Assembly: GCF_947503465.1 (NCBI RefSeq)
Contig: NZ_CANNDN010000002.1
Span: forward strand, 248,001-312,000
Source: an uncultured Tateyamaria sp.
GTDB taxonomy: Bacteria; Pseudomonadota; Alphaproteobacteria; Rhodobacterales; Rhodobacteraceae
DNA: 64,000 bases
Direction: 5' to 3'
Both the position numbers and the translations under genes were made by a program. Positions 51,819 to 59,994 of this stretch are shown piece after piece. How positions within the stretch are numbered: the first letter of the stretch is position 1; each line of letters begins with the position of its first letter. Below the pieces are notes generated by a model that ran no database searches, was not told the DNA's origin, and saw nothing but the letters and a program-made list of their open reading frames with translations.

Positions 51819-53147
51819 CTACTCCGCTGCGTCGCGCGCAGGGGCCCCCTCGCCATAGGGCACGTTCACCCCGCCGTAGCGGCGGACTCGCAGATTGCAC
51901 TGCTCGGCATGGCCCACGAACCCTTCGAGCATACACAGCCGCGAACCATAGGCCCCGATCTCGGCTGCCGCCTCGTCCGTGGTGACCTTTTGATAGCTGT
52001 GCGTCTTGAGGTACTTGCCGACCCACAGCCCACCCGTATACCGCCCCGCCTTCCTGGTGGGCAGGGTGTGGTTGGTGCCGATCACCTTGTCGCCATTGGC
52101 CACGTTCGTGCGGGGACCAAGGAACAGCGCGCCATAGCAGGTCATGTGTTCCAGGAACCAGTCGTCGCGATCCGTCATCACCTGCACATGCTCGGATGCC
52201 ACGTCATCGGCGACCTCCAGCATCTCCTCATAGGTATCGCACAAGATGATCTCGCCATAATCCTCCCAGCTTTTGCGGGCGGTATCCGCGGTGGGCAGAA
52301 TTTTCAAAATTCTGTCCACCTCGTTGATCGTCTCTTCGGCCAGCTTGCGGGAGTTGGTGAGCAGAACCGCCGGTGAATTGTAGCCGTGTTCGGCCTGACC
52401 CAGCAGATCGGTGGCGCACATTTCGGCATCCACGGTCTCGTCAACAATGACCATCGTCTCGGTCGGCCCGGCGAAGAGGTCGATGCCCACGCGGCCAAAA
52501 AGCTGGCGCTTGGCCTCGGCCACGAAGGCGTTGCCGGGGCCGACCAGCATGTGGACGGAATCAATCGTCTGGGTCCCGATGGCCATGGCGCCCACGGCCT
52601 GGATACCGCCCATGACATAGATTTCATGCGCACCGCCCAGATGCATGGCCGCGATCACGGCGGCATTGGGCTTGCCCTGCCACGGCGGTGTGCAGGCGAT
52701 GATGCGGGGCACACCGGCAACACTGGCCGTGGCGACGGACATGTGGGCCGACGCAACCATGGGGAACTTGCCCCCCGGCACGTAGCAGCCCACGGACTGC
52801 ACGGGGATGTTCTTGTGGCCCAGGATGACGCCCGGCATCGTCTCGACCTCGATGTCCAGCATCGAGTCGCGCTGTGCCTGCGCGAAGTCGCGGACCTGCT
52901 GTTGGGCGAACTTGATGTCCTCCAGCTCGCGCGGGGTCAGCTCGGCGATCAGCGCGTCGATCTCGGCCTGGGTCAGGCGGAAGCTGTCGGGGCTGTAGCT
53001 GTCGAACTTCTCCGACAACGCGCGCACGGCGGCATCGCCGCGCTCTTCTATGTCCGCCAGCGTCGCCTCAACGATGGCGCGGGTCTTGGCGTCATCCTCG
53101 GCCCGCTCGGCTTCGGGTTTGCCACGCTTCAAGTATTCAATCGTCAT
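51819..53147 (-). CDS. HisD-family NAD-dependent dehydrogenase (HpsN-like)
   Basis: 442 residues. It has the histidinol dehydrogenase fold ([52 protein letters not shown] with Gln/His metal ligands) but no histidine genes nearby. The sequence is closer to catabolic relatives such as sulfopropanediol 3-dehydrogenase (HpsN) of marine bacteria than to histidine-biosynthetic HisD. It probably oxidises an alcohol in two steps to an acid. It lies 9 bases after the short SnoaL gene. Confidence 0.8.
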   Translation of the reverse strand: MTIEYLKRGKPEAERAEDDAKTRAIVEATLADIEERGDAAVRALSEKFDSYSPDSFRLTQAEIDALIAELTPRELEDIKFAQQQVRDFAQAQRDSMLDIEVETMPGVILGHKNIPVQSVGCYVPGGKFPMVASAHMSVATASVAGVPRIIACTPPWQGKPNAAVIAAMHLGGAHEIYVMGGIQAVGAMAIGTQTIDSVHMLVGPGNAFVAEAKRQLFGRVGIDLFAGPTETMVIVDETVDAEMCATDLLGQAEHGYNSPAVLLTNSRKLAEETINEVDRILKILPTADTARKSWEDYGEIILCDTYEEMLEVADDVASEHVQVMTDRDDWFLEHMTCYGALFLGPRTNVANGDKVIGTNHTLPTRKAGRYTGGLWVGKYLKTHSYQKVTTDEAAAEIGAYGSRLCMLEGFVGHAEQCNLRVRRYGGVNVPYGEGAPARDAAE

Positions 53148-53156
53148 GTCCTCACC

Positions 53157-53687
53157 TCATGCGTCGGGGCGCGGCGGGGTCTTCTCGCCGCGATCGAAGG
53201 CCTCCCAGCCTTCACCATCAAAAACATCCCGCCCCAACTGGGCGAGCACGTGGGGAAAATCGACCATCACGTAATTGTCGGTGATGCGACCGTCTTCCAC
53301 TTTCCAGAAATCCATGTACCGGATCTCGATCCGTTTGCCGGTGGGGGCGATGCCCATGAACGTGCCGGCATGGGTGGCCTCCTGCCGCCCAAAGGCCGCG
53401 GCCCATTCGCCCATGTACAGCCGCGCCTCGTCCACGCAGACCTTGTCCGCAAACGCCGCCTGAAAGGGGCGCTGCCAATTGTCCTGGAACTCTTGCAGGC
53501 CCGTCTTGGTGCCACAGCCCGTATTGCCCATCCAGCGAAAGGACTGGGCAAAGAACTGGCCGATATCATCGATGCGATGGTCATTCAGGCCATCCACCAT
53601 ACCTTCGATCACCGCGCGGGTTGCGTCGGTCTTGGTCATGTCTGTGTCGCGGGTCAGAACCGCTTGTTCGGGTCGTGACCCTCTCAT
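53157..53687 (-). CDS. Single-domain SnoaL/NTF2-like protein
   Basis: 176 residues, one NTF2 domain. APTGKRIEIRYMDFWKVEDG and RITDNYVMVDFPHVLAQLG match the second halves of the long SnoaL-like proteins. The start at 53687 has a GAGAG site 7 bases upstream; an inner ATG at 53639 has none. Its gene starts 29 bases before repeat D, which separates it from the permease gene upstream, so a new transcript or read-through is needed to express it. Confidence 0.78.
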   Translation of the reverse strand: MRGSRPEQAVLTRDTDMTKTDATRAVIEGMVDGLNDHRIDDIGQFFAQSFRWMGNTGCGTKTGLQEFQDNWQRPFQAAFADKVCVDEARLYMGEWAAAFGRQEATHAGTFMGIAPTGKRIEIRYMDFWKVEDGRITDNYVMVDFPHVLAQLGRDVFDGEGWEAFDRGEKTPPRPDA

Positions 53688-53715
53688 GTTCGTACTCTCT
53701 GTTTGATCCGCAGGA

Positions 53716-53760
53716 CCGGGGCGCTGCCCCGGACCCCGAAGTATTTCTAGCCAGAAGAAG
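53716..53760 (+). repeat. Intergenic hairpin repeat, copy D
   Basis: Hairpin CCGGGGC-GCT-GCCCCGG (53716-53732), then ACCCCGAAG and TATTTCTAGCCAGAAGAAG. The last 19 bases are identical, in inverted orientation, to copy E at 60968. It lies 3 bases after the permease stop. Confidence 0.7.
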
Positions 53761-53763
53761 ACA

Positions 53764-54915
53764 TCAGCCCTTCACCGCACCTGCTGTGAGGCCCGACACG
53801 ATCTGGCGCTGGAACACCATCACAAGCAGGAACAGGGGGGCGGTGATGGACACGGCGGCGGCAACCGCCTCGACCTGGTCGGTCGTGGTGGTTTCACGGT
53901 TGAAGTAGCCCGCGATGGCCGGAACCATCGTCTGGTTCTGCGCATCCAGCAGCAGGGCGGTCACCAGAAAGTCGTTGTACCCCAACAGGAAGCTGAAGAG
54001 ACCCGTCGTGATTACCCCGGGCCACATGACCGGCATGATCACGCGGCGGAACGCCTGGAAGTGCGAACAGCCGTCGACCCGCGCCGCCTCGTCCAGTTCG
54101 GACGGGATGTTCTGGAAGAACGAGCGCAGCATCCAGATCGTGAAGGGCTGGTTGATCGCCACCAGCACCGCGATGATCGCCCAGGGCTGGCCATAGAGCG
54201 TCGGGCTGAGGTCGCCCAGGATCGGACGCAGGATTTCGGCCGAATTGATGAACCACGGCAGGTACCCCGCCACCAGGACCGAATGCGGCAGGGCGCGGAA
54301 GACAAGCGCGATGATCAGAAGCCAGAAGGCCAGGTTCGAGCCCGAGCGGGCCAGCCCGTAGCCCGCGAGCGTGCCCACCGTCAGCGACACCGTCACAACA
54401 CCCGCCGTCACGATCATGGAGTTCATGAAGTTGCGGTAGAACTGGTTTTCGCCCCAGACCGCCACGTAATGTTCCGTCGTCAGGCCCAGAATCGGGGTGC
54501 CCAACGGTCCGGCAATGCCGTTCAGTGCACCCGAGATGTAGGGCAGCGCGCCCAGGAAGATCAGCACGAACAGAAGGCCATAGACCGCCGCCCCCACCAG
54601 CCAGCCCAGCACGATCCATCCCGGCGGCGAAAACTGCTGAACCAGCCCCGGAAGTCGGGTGAAGGCCCAGCGGATGGCCAGGTAGAGCACGACCAGCCCC
54701 AGCAGGATGTCGAGGAAGCTGAGACCGTTGCCGGCGGCCCGTGTGGCCGGCCCGGTGATCACGTTCCACGCGCTGGCATCAAAGGCGTCGCGCGGGGATT
54801 TCACGCTCATCACGGCGATCCAGACGATCGGAAAGGCCGCGATCAGGCACCAGAAGGCAAGGAACGCGCCCGATGCGACCTTGAGCGACAAGGGCTGTGC
54901 GGTGGCTTTACTCAT
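53764..54915 (-). CDS. Sugar-type ABC transporter permease (MalG-like) with extra membrane segments
   Basis: 383 residues, about 100 more than usual. The EAA loop ELDEAARVDGCSHFQAFRR, which contacts the ATPase, is near residue 285. After TM1 an unusual insertion (about 55-125) adds two hydrophobic segments, FLDILLGLVVLYLAIRWAF and WIVLGWLVGAAVYGLLFVL. The core TMs follow. It is paired with the permease at 54943 and served by the ATPase at 58844. It imports the substrate bound by the protein at 57527. Confidence 0.9.
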   Translation of the reverse strand: MSKATAQPLSLKVASGAFLAFWCLIAAFPIVWIAVMSVKSPRDAFDASAWNVITGPATRAAGNGLSFLDILLGLVVLYLAIRWAFTRLPGLVQQFSPPGWIVLGWLVGAAVYGLLFVLIFLGALPYISGALNGIAGPLGTPILGLTTEHYVAVWGENQFYRNFMNSMIVTAGVVTVSLTVGTLAGYGLARSGSNLAFWLLIIALVFRALPHSVLVAGYLPWFINSAEILRPILGDLSPTLYGQPWAIIAVLVAINQPFTIWMLRSFFQNIPSELDEAARVDGCSHFQAFRRVIMPVMWPGVITTGLFSFLLGYNDFLVTALLLDAQNQTMVPAIAGYFNRETTTTDQVEAVAAAVSITAPLFLLVMVFQRQIVSGLTAGAVKG

Positions 54916-54942
54916 TGCTGTTTTCCTTTGGAAAAACGGACA

Positions 54943-55971
54943 TCAATGCGCCCCCCCTTTGTGGTCGCGCCAGGTGCGGCGCAGTGGCAGGATCAGCAGG
55001 ATCACGATGCCTACCATGGTCAGCATGGCGCTGGCGGCGGCCCGGCTGATGGCCCGGTTGCCTGCGTCATCCGGTGTCAGGAAATCGAAGGTCAGCCATT
55101 GCAGGGAAATGACATGCGCCTGGCTGCGGAAGCCGATGATCTCGTCAAAGACGCGGTAGCAGTCCATCAGGTGGATCAGCGCGATGAAGATGATCAGCGG
55201 CATCAGGTGCGGCACGATCACATAGCGCAGACGCTCGAACCGGTTGGCGCCGTCGATGATGGCGCTCTCCAGCGTGTCCATGTTCACCGTTTGCAGGCCC
55301 GCATAGAAGATCACGAAGGCAAAGGGCGCCACGTGCCAGACGCGGTAGAAATACATCAGCAACTCGATCGTCCAGGCCTGCGCGAACATGGCAATGTCCT
55401 GACCCGTCCAGCGTTCCAGCGTGGCGGTCAGAATGCCGTCGCCCACGAACAGCCAGTAGATCGACAGCGACCCGATCACGGGCGTGATGATAAAGGGCAG
55501 AAGCGACACGAAGATCACCGGGCCGCGCAGCGACTTGGCCGCGTTGTTCACGGCCAGCGCGATCATCAACCCCACCCCGACCACCAACGGCAGCGTCACC
55601 AGCGTGAACATGAGCGTGAAGCGCAGCGCCTTCCAGAAGTCGATCTGCAGGATCTCGCCCCAATTGCCCGACCCGATGGCGGCCCAGAACTTATCCATCT
55701 GCAGCACGTTCTGGTAGCTTTGAAAGCCCACCCATTCCGTGGTGGTCTGGGTCCTGCCCGTTTCCTCGTCAATGATGGGAACCGTCTTGACCTCTGTCAC
55801 GCAGGTCTGAGTCAGGAAGCCCGGCGTGCAGGTCTCGACCTCGATCTGCTGCATGACGGGCTGCGTGATCTGAAAGGACTGGATAAAGACCGAAATCAGC
55901 GGTGCCGCGATAAAGAGCAGCATCATGAAGACCGACGGGGCCACGAACCAGAAGAACGTCTTGAACTTCAT
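54943..55971 (-). CDS. Sugar-type ABC transporter permease (MalF-like)
   Basis: 342 residues. TM1 (about 7-25) is followed by a long periplasmic loop with two Cys (TCTPGFLTQTC, about 45-55) and then GFQSYQNVLQMDKFW, as in MalF/UgpA types. Five further membrane segments and the EAA motif ESAIIDGANRFERLRYVIVP follow. The start at 55971 overlaps the GMC stop by 4 bases (ATGA); the frame is open further upstream but that part is not a protein. Confidence 0.9.
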   Translation of the reverse strand: MKFKTFFWFVAPSVFMMLLFIAAPLISVFIQSFQITQPVMQQIEVETCTPGFLTQTCVTEVKTVPIIDEETGRTQTTTEWVGFQSYQNVLQMDKFWAAIGSGNWGEILQIDFWKALRFTLMFTLVTLPLVVGVGLMIALAVNNAAKSLRGPVIFVSLLPFIITPVIGSLSIYWLFVGDGILTATLERWTGQDIAMFAQAWTIELLMYFYRVWHVAPFAFVIFYAGLQTVNMDTLESAIIDGANRFERLRYVIVPHLMPLIIFIALIHLMDCYRVFDEIIGFRSQAHVISLQWLTFDFLTPDDAGNRAISRAAASAMLTMVGIVILLILPLRRTWRDHKGGAH

Positions 55972-57473
55972 GCTGCTTTCCTTTCCGCAGCGGCGGCCAC
56001 ATGGCCACCGATTTGCCACCCGATCATCATGGACGGGGCATTGGTGTTGGCGGATGTGATGCGCGGCATGACCGATGCGTCCGCAACCCACAGGTTCCCG
56101 ATCCCCCTGACGGCCCCGTGCGCATCAAGCGGGCCGCCCAGGGCCACGGTGCCAACGGGATGATAGGCCGTGCCCGCGCGCGTGCGGATCGCCTCGCGCA
56201 ACGCGTCACCAGTCACGGCCTTGCCGGGGAACCCTTCCGGGGCGCGGCGCGCGCCAAACGGCGCCGTATCCAACACTTGGCGCAGGCGTTCGACCCCCTT
56301 GACCATCATGTCCAGGTCCCACGCATCGCCAAAAAGGTTCAGATCGATAAGCGGTTTGTACCTGTCCCTGCCCATCGCCAGACGGCCGCGCGACCGCGGT
56401 TGGCACAGGCACACATCCGCGAAATACCCCGATCCCCAGATGATCGCCCGGCCCTGCCAGCCCATCAGGAAGGGCAGGAAATGGGTCTGGATGTCGGGCA
56501 CGGCGCTGTCGGTCACGCTGTAGAAGGCGCCCGCCTCGACCGTGTTCGATGTCAGACGGCCCGTGCGGGTCAGCAGCCATTGCAGCGGCGACAGGGCCCA
56601 CGCGGGCAGCTGGCCCAGCGTCAGGCCATAGCCGGACCCGCGCCCTTTGAAATGCAGGCCAAAGCCCGGGTGATCATGCAGGTTTGCGCCGACACCCGGC
56701 GCATCGATACGCACGTCAATGCCGTTGCGTGTCAGGTCCGCACCCGGACCAATGCCCGAGCGCATCAGGATCATCGGGCTTTCAATGCTGCCTGCGGACA
56801 GCACCACGCCCGCACGCGCTTGCAGGGCCCGCCCGTCACGCAGCACCACACCGGTGACGCGGTCCCCGTCAAAGGTCAGGTGATCCACTTCCGCATCCGT
56901 GACGACATCGGCCCCGGAGGGTCGCAGGAAGCCGTCCGCCGCAGACCAGCGCGCGCCGTTGCGCATGTTGGTGTGAAAGACGCCCGCGCTCTGGCGTTCG
57001 GGTGTGGGCGGCGCCTGTGGATCATTGGCGGGAAACACGCGGCCGAATGCGTCGGACAGGGGATGCGGATGCGGCAACCGCGCGGGGGTCATCCGCGCTT
57101 CCACCGCCTCGAAGGCGCGCCAGACCGTGTCGCTGTCCCAACCGGGCAGGCCCCAGGCGTCGAAATCGGCACGCGTCCCGCGAAACCAGACCATGGAGTT
57201 GATCGACCCCGATCCACCCAGCATACGCCCGCGCGGCACGGAAACGCGACGGTCCCCGGCGGCGGCCATGGGCACTGTCTCGCGCTTCCAGTTGCGGACA
57301 TCCGACCGCATCAGGTTCACCAGACCAAAGGGCACCTTCACCCGAATGTCGCGATCCGATGGGCCCGCTTCGATCACGCAGACCCTTGCATTTGGTCGTT
57401 CGGCAAGACGCGCTGCCACCGCGCATCCAGCAGAGCCACCGCCCACAACGATATGATCGTAGTCCCGTGTCAT
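55968..57473 (-). CDS. GMC-family FAD oxidoreductase
   Basis: 501 residues. The FAD loop VVGGGSAGCAVAARLAERP starts near residue 9. VPRGRMLGGSGSINSMVWFR is the GMC signature 1, and GTAYHPVGTVALGG and NTNAPSMMIG at the C terminus hold the catalytic His and Asn. Relatives oxidise alcohols such as choline, polyethylene glycol or sugar alcohols. A place between the binding protein and the permeases points to the imported molecule as substrate. The start at 57473 follows a GGGGG site. Confidence 0.9.
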   Translation of the reverse strand: MTRDYDHIVVGGGSAGCAVAARLAERPNARVCVIEAGPSDRDIRVKVPFGLVNLMRSDVRNWKRETVPMAAAGDRRVSVPRGRMLGGSGSINSMVWFRGTRADFDAWGLPGWDSDTVWRAFEAVEARMTPARLPHPHPLSDAFGRVFPANDPQAPPTPERQSAGVFHTNMRNGARWSAADGFLRPSGADVVTDAEVDHLTFDGDRVTGVVLRDGRALQARAGVVLSAGSIESPMILMRSGIGPGADLTRNGIDVRIDAPGVGANLHDHPGFGLHFKGRGSGYGLTLGQLPAWALSPLQWLLTRTGRLTSNTVEAGAFYSVTDSAVPDIQTHFLPFLMGWQGRAIIWGSGYFADVCLCQPRSRGRLAMGRDRYKPLIDLNLFGDAWDLDMMVKGVERLRQVLDTAPFGARRAPEGFPGKAVTGDALREAIRTRAGTAYHPVGTVALGGPLDAHGAVRGIGNLWVADASVMPRITSANTNAPSMMIGWQIGGHVAAAAERKAA

Positions 57474-57526
57474 CTGTCCCCCTCGAAAGCGGCTGGCCAG
57501 GGACACCCCCGGCCAGCCGATTTTGC

Positions 57527-58747
57527 TTACTCCAGCACGCCGGCTTCCTTGGCCGAGGTCGTGTAGGCCTCGGTCACGGCAACAAGCGTTGCTTCCGCGT
57601 CACGCTCGCCCGTCAGGAAGGCAGGCAGCTCGTTGCCCAGCGCGGTGTGCAGCAGACCCATCTGCGTGGTCGACGGGTATGCAGGCGGGGCCGGGTTCGC
57701 CGTTGCGGTTGCAATCGCACCTTCGGCCAGCGGGCCGGGCTCATACCCGTTCACAAGCCAGATGGCCGCTTCGTTGTTGGCGGTGACCATGTCGCTGTCC
57801 AACCCTTCCATCGCCAGACGGAACGCCGCATCGGCTTCCTCGTCCGTGATGTTGGCGGCGATCACGATACCGTCCCACCACAGCGTGGTGGCAGGCGCGC
57901 CGCCATCCATCGCCACGGGGGCCGCGGCCATCTTGACCTTGCCCACGACCTGGCTTTCTGCCTCGTCATTCATCGCACCGGCGCGGCTCGCCCACAGGTT
58001 CGCCATGGCGATCTTGCCCTGCTGGAACTGCTGCTGCACATAGGTGCTGTCACTGACCAGCACTTCGGGATCGGTGAACTCAAGCGTGGCCTTCATGGTC
58101 TCCAGCGCCTTCATCCCGGCGTCGGAATTCACGGCGGTGGTGTTGTCGTCATTGAAGAACGCGCCACCAAAGCCGGGGTACATGTTCACGAATTCCTGGG
58201 CCAGGTTCCAGCCGGATTTCATGGTGGCACCAATGGCGTGGTCCACGACACCGGCGGCTTCGATCTTCTCGGCCGCGGCAAACACTTCGGTCCACGTGGT
58301 GGGCGTGTCGATGCCCAGATCGCTGAAGATATCCTCGCGGTACATCAGGTGCTGGGTGTTCACCATCATGGCGACGGCCATGATCTTGCCATCCACGCGG
58401 ATCAGCTGGTTGGGCGACAGGTTCTCACCATATTTCGCGACCAGATCGTCCAGCGGACGGATGGTGCCCGCGTTCAGCAGCGGGGTGATGGTCCCGTTCG
58501 ACACGCCGCCGATATGGTACAGCGACGGGTTGGCTTCGAATGCCGCAGGTTGCTTGGTGCGGAATTCCTGATCCAGTTCGGCCTGGAAATTGCCGCACTC
58601 GGCCATGGCATCCGTCACCGCTTTCCAGGCTTCAAACCCGGCAGACAGCGACTTCAGCGGCACGTCATTTTCATAGGAACACGCGGCAAAGGCCGTGGTC
58701 CCCAAAAGCGAGATCGCGCCCGCAAGTGCCAGTTTCTTCAAATACAT
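57527..58747 (-). CDS. ABC transporter substrate-binding protein, sugar type
   Basis: 406 residues. A Sec signal peptide (MYLKKLALAGAISLLGTTAF, cleavage near residue 21) is followed by a cluster-B-like binding protein: DEEFRTK-type early block, MVNTQHLMYREDIFSDLGID and WWDGIVIAANITDEE. It captures the solute in the periplasm. The ligand cannot be deduced, but the family handles sugars and polyols. The ATG at 58747 has GGGAG 8 bases upstream. It is the second gene of the transporter operon, after the ATPase. Confidence 0.9.
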   Translation of the reverse strand: MYLKKLALAGAISLLGTTAFAACSYENDVPLKSLSAGFEAWKAVTDAMAECGNFQAELDQEFRTKQPAAFEANPSLYHIGGVSNGTITPLLNAGTIRPLDDLVAKYGENLSPNQLIRVDGKIMAVAMMVNTQHLMYREDIFSDLGIDTPTTWTEVFAAAEKIEAAGVVDHAIGATMKSGWNLAQEFVNMYPGFGGAFFNDDNTTAVNSDAGMKALETMKATLEFTDPEVLVSDSTYVQQQFQQGKIAMANLWASRAGAMNDEAESQVVGKVKMAAAPVAMDGGAPATTLWWDGIVIAANITDEEADAAFRLAMEGLDSDMVTANNEAAIWLVNGYEPGPLAEGAIATATANPAPPAYPSTTQMGLLHTALGNELPAFLTGERDAEATLVAVTEAYTTSAKEAGVLE

Positions 58748-58843
58748 ATGCAAACTCCCTGTTGCGTTTTGCGCCAGTGCATCTTGCAAGTCTGCACCGG
58801 CCTGATTTGGGCAATCCGGGTGCCCCCGGACCGCCGGCTTCCC

Positions 58844-59890
58844 TCAGGCGAGACGTTCGCCTGACTCGGAATCGAAGGCGTGGCAGATGCCCGCCGGGAC
58901 CGAAAACGACACGCTGTCGCCAATCTCGGCCCGAAACTCCTTGTGCGCCTTGATCGACACCAGTTGCCCGCCCGCGCGCACGGTCAGCATGGTGGCATCG
59001 CCCAAAAGCTCGATGGTGTAGATGGGGGCCGTGATCTGGCCGCCCGTGTCGGCCAGGGCGGCGTCTTCGGCGCGAAACCCCAGGGTCGTCGGGCCGTCAG
59101 GGGCGGTCAGGCCGCTGATCGACACATTGACACCGGTAAAGGTACCGCCGGCCATCGTGCCCTCCATCAGGTTCATCGCCGGAGAGCCGATGAAGCTGGC
59201 CACGAAGGTGTTGGCGGGCCGGTCATAGATTTCGGTCGGCGTGCCGACCTGCTGCACCTTGCCCTGCTTCATCACCACCACGCGGTCGGCCAGCGTCATG
59301 GCCTCGATCTGGTCATGGGTCACATAGACGGTGGTGACCTTCAATTCGTGGCTGAGGTTCTTGATCTGCGCCCGCGTCGACACCCGCAGCTTGGCATCCA
59401 GGTTCGACAGCGGCTCGTCCATCAGAAACACGTTGGGCTCGCGCACGATAGCGCGGGCCAGGGCCACGCGCTGGCGCTGCCCCCCCGACAGTTCGGCAGG
59501 CTTGCGATGCAGGAAATCATCCAGCTCGACCATGGCGCTGGCGCGGCGCACCTTCTCGTCATGGGTGGCCGGGTCAACCTTGCGCACCTTCAGCGGAAAG
59601 CGGATGTTCTCGTAGACATTCAGGTGCGGGTACAGACCATAGGACTGGAACACCATCGCCACATCGCGGTCCTTGGGGTCCAGATCGTTGACGCGCTTGC
59701 CGTCGATGACAATGTCCCCTTCGGTGGCGTCTTCCAGGCCTGCGATCATCCGCATCGTGGTGGTCTTGCCACAGCCCGACGGGCCCAGCAGCACCAGGAA
59801 CTCTTCATCCGCGATGGTCAGGTCGAAATTGTCGACCCCCACAAAGGACCCCCAACGCTTGTTGATGTTGCGCAGCTGAATCTCTGCCAT
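58844..59890 (-). CDS. ABC transporter ATPase, UgpC/MalK type
   Basis: 348 residues. Walker A GPSGCGKTT begins at residue 36, the signature LSGGQRQRVALARAI is near 135, Walker B VFLMDEPLSNLDAKLR is next, and the switch His is in VYVTHDQIEAM. A C-terminal TOBE/OB regulatory domain (about 240-348) marks the sugar-importer group. It is the first gene of the minus-strand operon and is divergent from the SnoaL gene at 59995. Confidence 0.94.
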   Translation of the reverse strand: MAEIQLRNINKRWGSFVGVDNFDLTIADEEFLVLLGPSGCGKTTTMRMIAGLEDATEGDIVIDGKRVNDLDPKDRDVAMVFQSYGLYPHLNVYENIRFPLKVRKVDPATHDEKVRRASAMVELDDFLHRKPAELSGGQRQRVALARAIVREPNVFLMDEPLSNLDAKLRVSTRAQIKNLSHELKVTTVYVTHDQIEAMTLADRVVVMKQGKVQQVGTPTEIYDRPANTFVASFIGSPAMNLMEGTMAGGTFTGVNVSISGLTAPDGPTTLGFRAEDAALADTGGQITAPIYTIELLGDATMLTVRAGGQLVSIKAHKEFRAEIGDSVSFSVPAGICHAFDSESGERLA

Positions 59891-59955
59891 GGGACCCCCC
59901 GTCCGATAGGTTGATGAATAAGGCTAGACATCCGCCCCGCGACTTGGCAACTCTT

Positions 59956-59975
59956 TTTTGCACACGTGTGCAAAA
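59956..59975. promoter_or_regulatory. Perfect 20-bp palindrome, probable LacI-type operator
   Basis: TTTTGCACACGTGTGCAAAA is an exact palindrome with the central CG step usual for LacI-family operators. It lies in the 104-base region between the ATPase gene (start 59890) and the divergent SnoaL gene (start 59995), so one site could control both. A LacI regulator is encoded in the same locus (47977-48993). Confidence 0.75.
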
Positions 59976-59994
59976 TCAACCGGGCACAGGTCAC

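Noticed and set aside
51819-53147. Histidine biosynthesis gene hisD
   Set aside because: No his genes nearby, and the sequence is closer to catabolic relatives; a HisD-family dehydrogenase is the safer call.
54061-56163. 700-codon plus-strand open frame opposite the permeases
   Set aside because: It runs antisense to two conserved permease genes and has a composition (Arg, His, Gln) typical of reverse frames.
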